This document shows positions 21,062-32,893 of a stretch of DNA of 64,000 bases, in pieces. The notes under the pieces were generated by a model. It made no database searches. It worked only from the letters and a program-made list of their open reading frames with translations, and had not been told where the DNA came from. This DNA comes from Rhynchopus sp. YZ270_cl-10. Taxonomy: Eukaryota; Euglenozoa; Diplonemea; Diplonemida; Diplonemidae. Location: contig OZ037894.1 in the NCBI GenBank assembly GCA_964035575.1, forward strand, positions 496,001 to 560,000. Direction: 5' to 3'. The position numbers and the translations under genes are program-made. Within the stretch, counting starts at the first letter, position 1, and every line of letters begins with the position of its first letter.

Positions 21062-21492
21062 CAATAAGCCGTATTTGAGTGAAATTTTTTGAGTTACGAT
21101 ATCACAGAGGCTCGAAACACGAAATCTCTGGCGAATATGGATTTTTTGGGGCTCAGGAGGGGGGTGTGCCTGGTCACAGGCCTCCAAATGCGCCCAGAAA
21201 CATGAAAAATAATATTATGAAAAATTTACTGGTTTTTTGGGGTTTTCTCACTTTTCGCACTTTTGGGAAAACAGCGTTTTTTCACTCTTTTTTTGAAAAA
21301 AATATCAAAAAACGGACATCAGATAGTGAACAAATACCCAAAATCACCCCAAAAGTATCGAATCTTTTCAAATACATCTGTTTTTCGCACTTTAGACGCT
21401 CTGTTCGGGGCCAAAACCTCATTTTTAGGTCAAAAAATCGTCCTGTTATCGTCCTGTTTACCGCGCGCGCACCATTCCTCAAACCCGTTGGG

Positions 21493-22212
21493 CCACTTTC
21501 TGGCCACTGCTGGGGGGTCTGACCACCCAGAGCACCCCCATTTACCAACCTCCTACCACATTTTCACCGAATTTCAGACCCAAAACTCTCTCTGTATCCC
21601 CAGAAATGACCCCAAAAAACACAGAAAAAATGACTTTGGCAACAGCAACGGCTATTGTAAGCACCCTTTTTGGGAAAGGTGGGGAAGAGGAAGAGAACCT
21701 GGTGTGAGGTGGGTGCTGAGGAAGTGGCACGCTTGCATCGCAAAGCCCCTTGCAGATCCCTGACGGGGAATATGTTCGGGAGGGGCCTTGTGCAGATGGG
21801 GTGCAAGAGGATAAAGGTGGGGACAAGGGGCAAGACGAGGAAGGTGTGGTGCCTGCATTGGAGCCGCTCTAACTATGTTTGTCCCCACCTGTATCCTCTT
21901 GCGCCCCATCTGCACAAGGCCCCTCCCGAACATATTCCTCGTCAGGGATCTGCAAGGGGCTTTGCGATGCAAGCATGCCACTTCCTCAGCACCCACCTCG
22001 CACCAGGGTCTCTTCCTCTTCCCCACCTTTCCCAAAAAGGGTGCTTACAATAGCCGTTGCTGTTGCCAAAGTCATTTTTTCTGTGTTTTTTGAGGTCATT
22101 TCTGGGGATACAGAGAGAGTTTTGGGTCTGAAATTCGGTGAAAATGTGGTAGGAGGTTGGTAAATGGGGGTGCTCTGGGTGGTCAGACCCCCCAGCAGTG
22201 GCCAGAAAGTGG
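21493..22212. repeat. 720-bp hairpin with ~330-bp arms
   Basis: CCACTTTCTGGC at 21493 pairs with GCCAGAAAGTGG ending at 22212; paired positions add to 43705 at both the outer and inner ends, so there is no net indel. The arms include a GGTGGGGAAGAGGAAGAG segment and differ by occasional substitutions. The loop lies at about 21826-21880. No target duplication is seen. Confidence 0.8.
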
Positions 22213-22304
22213 ATTGTGTAATTGTTGTGATTTGTTGTGAATATTGTTGTTGCGGGCACCCGGATCTCCCCATTATCTGCAATACCTGGAATCTGGATCC
22301 GGAA

Positions 22305-22716
22305 CATGGGTGTTCCGTATTCCGGGGGTTTTCGGGGAAAAATCGGGTCCGTATTCCACTATTTTTCTTTGGGTGGGCTTCCCCTTTGGGGGTCAAAAAC
22401 AGGGTCAAAACACCCCAAAACTGGTCTTATTTGAATTTTTGGTAACCCGAGCGTTCAGCGGTGGTACTATAAAAAAAAATTGGCGTGGCTGCCGGAGAAA
22501 ATTTTTTTTGAGGGTTCGTCCTACAAGGAGAAAAATGTCTTTTGTGTTGTTTCATTCCATCCCAGTTCACGGGCACCTCATTCAGTGAAAAAGACCGTTC
22601 TAAAGTCTCTTAGTTACCCGTCTGCTCTTTTTTTTCTTCCCTAAGGGAATCCCTGTAGAAAAAAAAGTGCACGATCCCAAAAGTGGTATTCGTATTCCGT
22701 CTTAGGAAAACCCCTG
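22305..22716. mobile_element. hAT-like MITE, copy 1, with 8-bp ATCCGGAA duplication
   Basis: The left end CATGGGTGTTCCGTATTCC and a degenerate right end (GTATTCCGTCTTAGGAAAAC CCCTG) are bordered by ATCCGGAA at 22297-22304 and 22717-22724. The interior is about 95% identical to 24892-25390. An 8-bp duplication fits the hAT superfamily. No transposase. Confidence 0.8.
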
Positions 22717-22980
22717 ATCCGGAAGCGACATTTTTTTTTTTTCTTCTTCTTTTTTTTTTTTGCTTTAGCATTTTAGGCGGGAACCATCTTCTGGCTGAAT
22801 TCTAACACAAAAATAGTCCCCCTTTTTTTTCCCCCCTCATCTTCGCTCTCCCTCCCCACCCCCCCCCTCTGCACTGAAATTTTTTTTTTTCATAGGGTAG
22901 GGTGGGGGGCAGGGTTTCCGCTTATCTTCATGGAAAATTTTTTTTTCCAAAACCGTGAAGATATGAAGATATGTCCAAAA

Positions 22981-23330
22981 AGGGGTCAAAAAAAATTTTC
23001 GCGCTCCGCGCGAAAAGGTCCGTTCATTTCAGGTAAATACGTGATGACGTGGGATGGTAATGTACATCAAGAACCAAACCAACCCTTTTTCTCATGTTTT
23101 TTCTACGCCTGCCTTCCCTCAGTACAGGAAGAAGCGGCGGTCATAACATCAAAACTTTTTGGCGAAGCCACGGTACGCAACATTTCAAAAATTGTGACTT
23201 AAAATCAAACATTTTTACAGACAAACTATGGTAGAGGGCTGTGGGATTCCGCTCATAAGTTTTGCGCCGGGCGCACGGTACGCTACTTTTTTTATTTTTG
23301 TAGATCCCTTATTCTCACTCTTTGTCAAAT
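22981..23330. repeat. Dispersed repeat K, copy 1
   Basis: Shares GGTCAAAAAAAATTTTCGCG, the CGTGATGACGTGGGATGGTA segment, GCGAAGCCACGGTACGC and TCCCTTATTCTC with 24427-24800. A short inverted relative (TGTTGCGTACCGTGGCTTCG) lies near 37941 and 38102. Confidence 0.75.
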
Positions 23331-24426
23331 GGTGCAAAGATTGAGGGAATTGGGGGCACGGTCTGAAACTTTACCTCGCTTTTTCCTCTTCACAATGATA
23401 CCAGGAAGGGGATAAGACGCACTTCGTGCGCGCGCGACGCCCTGCCTCCCCTTTTTTTCTGGTTTTTTTTTTTTTTTTTTTTTCTCATGAACATCCATGA
23501 TGAAGATATCTTCATGGGAAAAAACGGGAAAATCCCAGATTTTTTTTTTTTTTTTGAAGATTTTTTGGGTCATACAGGGTATTAGTTAGCTTTTTTTTTT
23601 CCGGCCAAATTCTGGTTATCTGGTTTTCCCAGGGCGTTCGCTATCGCCATCGTTTTTTCCTGATCGTGGCGAAATGCCAAAAACCCCGAAATTTTCGTTT
23701 TTTTACTAGTGCTTAAAATAGGTCAAAAAAAATTTTCCCGCCGGAGAGAAGTTAGTTCGTGGGGTGAATCCCTGGTACTGAATGGTCAAAAAAAATTTGC
23801 GATTTGCGCGTGATCCCTTCCCCAGCACAAGTGATATTACAGCTGAACTTTCCTGATACTAAAACCAGCAAAACGATGGAGAATTTCATCAATCCCCCCT
23901 CACTGAGGGTCTCTTTGTGTTGTTTAATCAAACAGATGTACAAGAGAGGCATCTGTCATATGAGACTTCATCCTTATTTTGATTATTTTCAACTCTCTGC
24001 CGTTGAAAGTAGAGTTGACACGAGCAGTGACACCTTCTATAACAGGGGGTACGGTACACCTTCAGCAGACTGCAGGATTGAGGAGCGAGCGGGAGTGCTG
24101 GGGAAACTTCCTCTCACGGCAGGCGGGTTTGCGGATGATTTTGAGTACAGTGGACACCCCTCTACGACCCCCCCTCCGGGGGGGTCTACAGGGTGGTGGG
24201 GAGAAATCTCTCTCTCTCTTTTTTTTTTTTTTTCCCCCCTTTTTTTATTTATTTATTTATTTATACAGGGTTTCGCCCCGGTGGGGCGAAGCCCTGGGGC
24301 GAAATAAAATGTCATTTTTTCAGGAAAAGATTTTTTTAACGAAAAAAAATATTTTTCGCCCCGGGGCGAACGCCCTGGGTTTTCCCCCTCCCCCAGCAGG
24401 AATCGCTATTTTTTCTTGTGGTCTGC
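23331..24426. other. No supported gene; a coding-like scrap near 24010-24160
   Basis: Mostly homopolymer-rich. At 24010-24160 a short frame reads SSDTFYNRGYGTPSADC and then GFADDFEYSG; the RGYGTPS part is shared with the minus strand at about 37145-37195, so it may be part of a repeat or a decayed gene. Confidence 0.3.
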
Positions 24427-24800
24427 CAAAAAAAAGGGTCAACAAAAAATTTTCCGCGCTCCGCACGAAAAGGTCCGTTCATTTCGCGTCAAAACGTGAT
24501 GACGTGGGATGGTAACGTACATCAAGAACCAAACTAACCTGCAGTGGGCTCTCTCTAGCAAACAAAACCTTCCGCAAAACCTTCCCTTAGTACAAGAAGA
24601 AACGGCGGTCATGGCATCAAAACTGTTCTGGCGAAGCCACGGTACGCAACATTTCAAAAATTGTGATATAAAAGCGAACATTTTTACAGCAAAACTATGG
24701 AATGGTAGGGCTACTGCTCAGAATTTTTGGCTGCGCCACAGGCGCAGCCACGGTACGCTACTTTTTTATGATCGTCGATCCCTTATTCTCGCTCGATACG
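24427..24800. repeat. Dispersed repeat K, copy 2
   Basis: Direct copy of 22981-23330 with substitutions and a different A/T-rich middle. In copy 1 the MITE lies upstream of K, here it lies downstream, so the two units moved independently. Confidence 0.75.
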
Positions 24801-24891
24801 AGGAGGTTGGGCTGCTGGGGGGGTGGGTGGGAACCGAACTTCCTTCGGGCCCCTGGCCAAAAAAAAATTTTTTTTTTGGAAAATCCCGAAT

Positions 24892-25390
24892 CATGGGTGT
24901 TCCGTATTCCGGGGGTTTTCGGGGAAAAATCGGGTCCGTATTCCACTATTTTTCTTTGGGGGGGCTTCCCCTTTGGGGGTCAAAAACAGGGTCAAAACAC
25001 CCCAAAACTGGTCTTATTTGAATTTTTGGTAACCCGAGCGTTCAGCGGTGGTACTATAAAAAAAAATTGGCGTGGCTGCATAGCTGCACAGTGCACAGTA
25101 CACACAGTACAGTACACACAGTACAGTACACAGTACACAGTGGAAGAAAGGGGGTGTCCGCCGGAGGCGAAAATTTTATTTGGGGGTTCGTCCTGCAAGG
25201 AGGAAAATGTCTTTTTTGTGTTGTTTTATTCCATCCCAGTTCACGGGCACCTCATTCAGTGAAAAAGACCGTTCTAAAGTCACTTAGTTACCCTTCTGCT
25301 CTTTTTTTTCTTCCCTAAGGGAATCCCTGTAGAAAAAAAAGTGCACGATCCCGAAAGTGGTATTCGTATTCCGTCTTAGGAACACCCATG
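24892..25390. mobile_element. hAT-like MITE, copy 2, with 8-bp TCCCGAAT duplication
   Basis: Perfect 12-bp TIRs CATGGGTGTTCC/GGAACACCCATG, with TCCCGAAT at 24884-24891 and 25391-25398. It is longer than copy 1 because of a CAGTACACA-type microsatellite at about 25083-25143. Confidence 0.85.
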
Positions 25391-25554
25391 TCCCGAATCT
25401 CACTTTTTTTTTTTTTTTTGAATAACCAGAATTGGGGAATTCTGGTTTTCAAAACCAGAATTTGTACGGTAACTAATACCCTGGGGTCATATCTTCATAG
25501 CGGAAACACTGGTGGGGGTGTGGTATTGAAAAGTGTGTGTTTTTCTCCCTTCTC

Positions 25555-25591
<37 letters not shown>

Positions 25592-25593
25592 GA

Positions 25594-25878
25594 ATGGACA
25601 CACAGACGCAGGAGGAGCGAACTGCGCATCGGGAGCGTATCGCGCATGACGCAGTGAGGGAAACCCTGGCGACCTGTGCATGGGACCACAACACAAAACA
25701 GACCTCGATCACTCAGGAGGACGTTGCTTCCCTGACGGGTGATGTCTCCCAGGTTCTCTTCGCGCTTGTACCGGAAACACCTGATGACGCTATCGCCGAC
25801 TTTGCGAAGCAACTTACTCAAGGCGAACTCTCTATCCGCATAAAAGCAAATACCTTAGCGAAAGCAACCCTACGCTAG
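25594..25878 (+). CDS. Small helical protein, possibly histone-fold (CENP-S-like)
   Basis: A 94-residue protein. The ATG at 25594 follows a CT microsatellite (25558-25589); the upstream in-frame ATG would only add a translation of that repeat. It is predicted all-helical and mildly acidic. The segment HDAVRETLATC, then ITQEDVASLTGDVSQVLFAL, then DDAIADFAKQ resembles the helix spacing of the CENP-S/MHF1 histone fold (A V..T....C ... I....VA.LT ... FA.H/Q), whose family members are also about 100 residues. This is a pattern resemblance only, with no invariant motif. If real, it would act with CENP-X at centromeres or in the Fanconi pathway. It could equally be an unrelated small protein. It lies 0.7 kb upstream of the cyclin gene on the same strand. 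Confidence 0.5.
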   Translation: MDTQTQEERTAHRERIAHDAVRETLATCAWDHNTKQTSITQEDVASLTGDVSQVLFALVPETPDDAIADFAKQLTQGELSIRIKANTLAKATLR

Positions 25879-26591
25879 GACGGCATTGGATTGGGGAAAG
25901 AATGCAGAAGAACGCTCGGTTGTTTGAAGAAAATAGGGGGTAGTGGTGGGGTTTATATAGGTTGAGGTGGGGTGCTATGCATCACTCCTCTTAAGACCAG
26001 GCGCAAGCTTAAGAGCGACTCTAATGGGTAGGTCTGAGAGGGGGGTGAAGATATACACGAAAGGAAAAAAGAAAAGAAAATCCTCCCCCGCGTTAGCTAG
26101 TCCTCATTTTGGAGATACTATCAGAATTCACCATAAAAATTCAGCTCTGTAACTCTTCCGGGGTAGGAGCCGGTTTTACATGCGAGACAATATTATACAC
26201 ACTCTCTTCATTATTATGTTTAAATCACCATTTATTTCAAAACAATTATTTATTCCTCCCCACGCTTCCTCTTTTTTCCTTTCCCTGTCTGTGAGTGAGC
26301 AGTGCTCGATTCACGTTCCTCTGTGGAGCCTTCCTTTCTGTTACTACTACACATTCCGTCGGATCACTCAAGTAACCCCCAAAAAAAGCAACCAAAAGGA
26401 ATCATATCCCTCCCTCCCTCCCCCTCCCCCCCACATCTCTTCCTTCTCTTTACACAAGACGGGAGCAGGCCACCCCCCCAATTCCCTCCCAAACCCCCCC
26501 ACCCCCGTCTCCACCCCACCCCCTCATTTTCGGGGCGAGTTTTGAACTCCCCCTTTTCCTTCTCCCCTCCCTATTCCCCCCCTTTTGTCCG
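25879..26591. other. Intergenic stretch, pyrimidine-rich toward the cyclin start
   Basis: No gene seen. C/T-rich tracts from about 26405 to 26585 precede the ATG at 26592, as also occurs before other genes here. Confidence 0.4.
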
Positions 26592-27961
26592 ATGTTGGGA
26601 AATGCAACAGTTTCGCTTGCGAGTAGATGGTGGCGGACGTTGGAGGTGGAGGAACGGCCGTCGTTTGATGAAACCTGTGAAGTGATGCAGGAGTGTGCGA
26701 ATTCTTTGGCGTGGGGAAGGCGGCCTTCAGGGGAGTCGCTTCAGGTGCATGCCTCGAATGAGCAGTACGCGGTGCGACGTGATCGGGTTGTAGCTCATGT
26801 CAGACGGGTCACCCATACCCTAGGTCGCCTTGCAAATCAAGAGTATGATACAAGCGTAGCGAACATAGCACAGCACTATGTAGACGTGATCCTCCACTCC
26901 CAACCCAACATGCAGCAGCAGGAGTTTCAAACCTGGTCCGTCTCCGCAGCCTTGGTGGCAGTGAAGACCAACGCAACTCTATTCCCCTCGCTCCCGGTCA
27001 TCAGCAAGCACTTTGCGATCTCTGCTGACCTTCTGCGCCACGCAGAGCTCGAGCTTCTCAAGGTTCTCGACTTTAACACCCACGTCGTCACAATGTGGGA
27101 TCAACTGAGTGCATGGGGGCTTCTTGCGTTAAAACACCTCCGAGGGGGCGAAGGTGTCCACCTCTTTGACCTTGCCGCAATCGTTCTGGCGACGGAGGGT
27201 GTTCAAGACGATGTGTACTACACGGACGTTTCTGTGAAGAAACAGGTCGGGTTGGCAGCGCTCTTGAACAGTGTAAGCGAGGAGAAGACGAAGGACACAA
27301 GCAGGTCCCATCCTGCGTTGCATGCCTTAGAAGTTGTGATGTTGGAGCAGATTGATGCAGGAGACTTCGGCGTGCGGAAGGAGGTGCGGCGCTTCCTCGA
27401 GCTCGTACCCTGCTCCGTGGAGATGCTCGCAGGCACAGTGGAAAAGTTTGTTGCCCCTGCAGCCTTCGACTTTGTCTGCTTCAACGTCTCCTTCTTCCGT
27501 GAGTTCCCCCCCTCAGTAGTGACCCTCTGCTGTCTCCTGGTTGCAGCAACGTATAATTTGAAAAACACCGCGCAAATATCGGACCAGATCAAAAAGATGT
27601 GGGGTGTGTTGGAGCGTTGCTGCCGGCCGTTGTCCCAGGTATGGTTTTTTGTCCGTAGTTCTAAGGAGACCTTGTGCAAATGATGTCTGACTTTTTTGTG
27701 TACAGTGAAGACAATTCATCTTGTGTTTTTTTTGTTGGATGGTGGGCAGTATGAGCCTTCAAGCGTTGTACACCCAAACCTACCCAGAACGAGAAGTTCA
27801 TTGCAAGCATCCCCAGGTGCTACATCGTGCTGCAGACAGCGTTCCAAAGGCATATGAAGATGGAGGGTGTTGAGAAGTCTGTGCTGCTAGCAGATGCTCC
27901 TGTGCAGCAGCGGCAGCAGGAACAACGTGTTGAAAGAGAGATGGGTGCTAAACCACAACAG

Positions 27962-28002
<41 letters not shown>

Positions 28003-28378
28003 TCATCGACAGCAGCAGCAACAGCAGTACGTACAGCGAAGGCCACCGCAAGCGGAACAGTACCAACATCAACAGCAACATCAACAACAACAGCTGCAGC
28101 AAACGGTGCACTTACAGATGGAGCAACAGCGGCAGCAACTGTACGACGACGCACAGTTTAGCGAACTGCAACAACAACAACAACAACAACAACAGATGCT
28201 GCAACGCCAGCACCAGAAACAACTACAGATGCATCAGCACCAGCAACTTTCTGCAGGTTTTGCATCACAACCGCATGTGTTAGTGCCCGCATCCGCAGAC
28301 CTGAACGCTGTGGCACGACCTCCGAGCAAAAAGGTTGCACCCATGCACACGGCCCGCCCTGTGCCGCTGGAGGCGTGA
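26592..28378 (+). CDS. Cyclin-like protein with polyglutamine C-terminal tail (two exons proposed)
   Basis: Proposed exons are 26592-27638 and 27764-28378, joined in phase 0 (553 residues). Residues 60-175 match a cyclin box: a helix with RDRVVAHVRRV, then SVANIAQHYVDVIL, the central SAALVAVKTNATLFP (normally A...iA.K..E...P) and AELELLKVLDFN (E..iL..L.F). Cyclins bind and activate cyclin-dependent kinases. The donor GTATGG at 27639 follows CCCAG; the acceptor CTTCAAG ends at 27763. The second exon reads RCTPKPTQNEKFIASIPRCY and leads to a long Gln-rich tail (27950-28250, CAG/CAA runs with His). An alternative acceptor at 27705 would give an immediate stop, leaving the Gln-rich frame as a separate gene from ATG 27854. 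The subclass cannot be told. The Gln runs are likely length-variable. Confidence 0.7.
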
Positions 28379-28960
28379 TGTTGCTTTCTATACTTCCGCA
28401 GCCGAGTCAGCCTCGCTCACCAAAGGGCGTCTCCCAGACAACGGGTGTTGCGAAGCGTACAGGCACCGATTGTGGTTTATTTTATGTGGGAAAACTTCTT
28501 TGAATCTAATAGGGAGGGTTTTGGATGTGCCCGTGGAGGCCACCTTTCTCCTTTTTCTCTCGTCAGTGCCTCAAGTTTGAGATTTTCTGCTCTATTTTTT
28601 TTGCAGATTTTTCATGCACGTCATTGGTCCAGTACAGACTATTATTTCGGCTGCATTTTTTACACCCCTTACAAAACACACTCTGTTAATATAAAGCAAA
28701 AAATATTTTTTGTAAAAGTGGGGGCTTTTTTTTTTTTGTGCACAATACATGGCTTTTTATTCAATACTTTTCAAAAAGCACATGCAAAAAATCGTATCTC
28801 GAAAGATGATTTCTGTCCCTCTACAGCTTTTTTTTTATTAGCTGTGTTAGTGCGTGACTCAGGCACTTCCCCTTCTTTTCTCCCCCCTCCCTTTTCCCCT
28901 TCTTCCTCTGGAGATGTATTGTGATGAGCAGGGTACATTCATCTTACACGTTTTTAAAAG

Positions 28961-29003
28961 GTGACCAAGCAACGAGGGGCTTAGGTTCATCTATAATTTT
29001 TTT
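28961..29003 (+). repeat. Module A copy
   Basis: AAAGGTGACCAAGCAACGAG then GGGCTTAGGTTCATCTATAA and a T tract. Confidence 0.75.
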
Positions 29004-30000
29004 TTTTGACTTTTTTTTGTGATAAACTGTTGGGTACAAGCGGGATCGTGTTGGTTGGGTTTTTGTAAAATGCTAAAAAAAATAAATAGCGTAACCGGTT
29101 GACATAAACTGACCGTAAAAATGGTTGACCTTTTCCGGATTTTAAAAAGAGTTAAGAGAGGACCTTATTTACGATCAGATATATGTCACCACCGGTACGG
29201 TAAATGCGACATGCGACACAACAGAAATTATTTTCCTTCTTTTTATTTTATTGTTAAGGAGGGTGCCGTTTATTAGGGGGGGTTTTTTAGGCAAAAAAAA
29301 AGTTATCCTGCCCCTATTTTTTTACTAATCTTCGGCACCCTTCTGAAATAGGATGGTAGTATCACTTACACTTTTCTGAGTTGCCTTCACTGGCTTCTTA
29401 CGACGGGGGGAGGGGGGGTCCATTTCTTTCATTGTTGTTTTTTTTTATGGATTTTGTGCATAGGTACATAGGTGTGGGTTAAGATTGTAGGTTTCCCTCC
29501 CCCCCTTTTTTTTGACTTAAGCATGCAAGGCTTAATCACCTCAACCCACTTTCTCTCTTTTGAAACAGCTGTCGTGATATTTTTTGGTCGCATGCCTGCA
29601 CTCCCTAGGAGGTGTGTGTACTGTTTATCAATGCCACTTTTAGTCAGAGGATCTCCCCTCCTGAACGAGGTATTCTTTTTATAAAACTTCTCCCTTCCCC
29701 TCACAGATTAAAGTTTGTGCTTCATTTTTATTTTTCAAATAAATCCCCCTCACACACCTTCCCACCCAGCCTTTGGATGCGTTTCGTTCAGTGTTTTTGT
29801 TTTGTTTTGTGTGTGGTGGGTAGCCCTTAGCCATTCCCTTCTCTCGCCTTGGTTTTCTCCGTTGTACTGATCGTATCGCTCGATCGTACAAATAAAGCAA
29901 GAATCGCAAGCATTTTCCCCCCAGTGTCTTGCATCCGCCGTACTGAGGTGGTTTGCATTTCTTTTTTCCTCTTCTGATGCAAATATGGTGTTCAAAAAAG

Positions 30001-30079
30001 GACAGTGGAGATTGCACAAACTGTGGCAACACAACCGAGGCAACTACACTACTCCAACAATTTATCAAAAAAAAAAAAT
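30001..30079 (+). repeat. Module C copy 1
   Basis: GACAGTGGAGATTGCACAAA then CTGTGGCAACACAACCGAGG, CAACTACACTACTCCAACAA, TTTATC and an A run. It is nearly identical over about 65 bp to 40448-40518 and 50016-50090. Confidence 0.85.
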
Positions 30080-31003
30080 GTTCAATTGAGCAAAAAGCGG
30101 TCACACTGCTACGGCAGCGCTAGAGTGAATGCCATTTTTTTTTTAAAAGGATGTTTATCAGCAAAACCCTTCAACTAGGCGTCTGTAGTTGAAAGGATTT
30201 TCTTAAGGTGGCTAAGAGAAGGGCTTACATTCGTCTTCTAAGATGCACCAACTATGCCCCCGTCTTCCCCCCTTCTTTTCAATAAGAAAAGATGTAATTA
30301 GTTAAAAAAAAAAAGAATACTCAACATAAGCCTTCTTATCCCTTCACTTCCTCATACCTGTGCGGCAGCTTGCTGTGTCAAAAATAATGCTGAGACGAAA
30401 TTGTTTTGTGTGTTGTTTTGGGGTGATGATAACGGTAAAATACCGCAACCAAGGTCGAAAAAAAAACCCCCCTGAGGGTAGCATAAACAACACCTCACCC
30501 CATCCCCCCCCACGCACAAGAATGGGTAAAGCACCCATGCAACCGGCGTTTTTTTTTTTTGTTTTTGGTTTTTTGTTTTTTTGCGTCCATCCAGTGTCCA
30601 GGTGAGGCGTTTTGCACTTTAAACTCTTCCACGCATATTACATTTCTAGTGACCCCTTCCACACCCCGCACCATTCATTCACGACGACACTTGTCATGTA
30701 CATGTGAATTAACATGTGTTGTACATGTCATTTCCCTGACATGTGATCACATAGCACTTTACATGTACAAGTCACTTGTCATGTCATGACCAATGTCATC
30801 GTGTTAACTTCAGCTTTTCCCACAACCTTCCTTCACCCCCTGTAGGTATACCCAGGGTGGTAAGGTATAGTATTGAAATCGATGTGGGGGCGGTAAAGGG
30901 TTCGTTTACAACCCCGGATTTGGGGGAAATTTTTCCATGAAAATGGGCCCCACCTTGGTGGTGACCGGGCTCATATTTTCCAAAATTTAAGTGGTCAAAA
31001 AGT

Positions 31004-31066
31004 TGTCCAATTTTCAACATTGACCCCACCAATGCACGGGGCGGATCCCAAAAATGCAATTAAGGC
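31004..31066 (+). repeat. Family L copy (diverged)
   Basis: AGTTGTCCAATTTTCAACAT then TGACCCCACCA, CGGGGCGGATCCC and AAATGCAA. This copy is not next to a tandem array. Confidence 0.55.
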
Positions 31067-31278
31067 CCTTTGCTGAAGGAAGGTGTGTGGAAAACACTGA
31101 TATAGAACGAACGAGAAACTGTCTTTAGTAGGGAAAGTGAACCTTTGCTTAGAAGGTTGCAACGACACTGTTCCAACAAACTTATCATCTGAGAGAAGGA
31201 AAAATAATATAGCATACCTGCCAACAAATAACTGCCATCGATCACCTCGTTTCTCTTTTATACAATTTTTTTTTTTTA

Positions 31279-31322
31279 GTACACTGTCACGAGAGGGCTT
31301 TGTATTTCAAGTCAATAAAATT
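31279..31322 (+). repeat. Module B copy
   Basis: AGTACACTGTCACGAGAGGG then CTTTGTATTTCAAGTCAATA. Confidence 0.8.
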
Positions 31323-32821
31323 TTCTTCAACCGCCCACTCCATCTTCCTCCCTGCACACAGACCCAAATTAACTGCCGCAACAAAAAAAGACCTCCAACA
31401 ATTTATCAAAAGGAAAAACAAAACACGCACAAAAAGAAGAAGAAAATTTGGAAGTTATGTAATCGCGTTTTTGTATAGTGTAACGCATCCTCGGGTGACG
31501 ACACGACAACTACAATGCAACCGAGTTTTTTTTCTCTCAAAAAAAAGCAAAAATGTGTTTCCCGCTCATCTCTTCAGCGTCGGAAAATCTTCAGTATTGC
31601 ATTGGGTGGCCAAGAGCTGATGATCAAAACTCCACTTTTGTACCAAGTGGTACAAAAAAAAGCACACACACTTTATTTTGGCGCGAGCCACACCAATCAA
31701 AAGCAAAAAAAAAAAAAAGAGAACGAAACTTAGGTTAAGTTGTTCTAACTGTTAAGCCCATTGTTGGGAAAAGCACAAAATGTCTGACATTGAGGGGAGA
31801 TCTTGTCTTCATTTTTATTGTTTATTTTTTTGTTCTTTGCGAAATTTCGATGAGCTTCTTCTAGGAATACAGACATTTGTGCGGATTTTTTTTTTTTAAT
31901 AGTTTGCTGTCAAATACATTTCTTAGTCATCCCGGATCCCCCCCACCCCCCTATGGGACTGACGAAGGATGCACACAATTTTAGTCAGGAGTTAAATCAT
32001 GCGTGTAGTTTCACACAGGTGGTGTCTACACGTTGTCGATTTTTTTCAATTTTTTCAAACAAAACACATCGAACACCGTTTTATTTATTTTTTTCCCCAG
32101 GTAACTCAGCAAAGAGAGGGTTTCGGTGCATTTGCACCAATATTTTCTTTTGTTTTGGGCTAGCGGGGGAAGAAGTGTAGTAAAACACAAACATTCACAG
32201 AAGAAAAAAATATGTGTGAATTGTTTGTGAGATACTGACCCCCTCGCTACCCCCATTGTTAACTAAAAAAACAGCAACATTCGGCCCGTTTTGGGATCAA
32301 TGCTTTTCACTTCACTTATTACTCAAATAACATTGCAATCCATATTTAAAGCTGTGTGTGTGTGTGCACGAGAGGCACATTGTTCACCTTTTTTTGGGTG
32401 GGGGTTACAGCAAAACAACCACAGCAACAGGATATGATGATTTTTTTTTTTAATCATCCACACACATCAGTCTGTCGCTTTTTTTTTCATTCACCGGTCA
32501 GCTCCGATAGGAAAAGATTTGTCTTCTCCGGTAGCTATACTCAACCAAGATTATCAACAAGATATCATTATCACCAAATATTTTCTCTTTTTTGTAAAAA
32601 AAAAACCCCGTAGTACAAAGGCTTCGGCCAACATTGAGTACAGACCCGAATTCTCCCACCTGATGGGATTACTCGGCGATTGTCGACACAACAACAAAAA
32701 AAATGGGAACTATAAGTCCCCACAATAAGCCGTCAAACCAAAATTCCCGATTTCCAAGCAAAATGTGCTTTTGCCCTGTACCCAGCCCATTAATGGAAAA
32801 AAACAGTGATGACTGTCAGGA

Positions 32822-32893
32822 CCAACTGATTTTGGCCCGGTAGCCAACTTCCGCCTAACACCGCCCACTGCCAAACGGGTCAAAAATCAGGTG
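32822..32893. mobile_element. Tiny TIR element of the CACCTGATTTTT family
   Basis: The ends CCAACTGATTTTGGCCCG and CGGGTCAAAAATCAGGTGG are inverted copies around a 35-bp centre. Related to 59549-59646. Confidence 0.5.
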
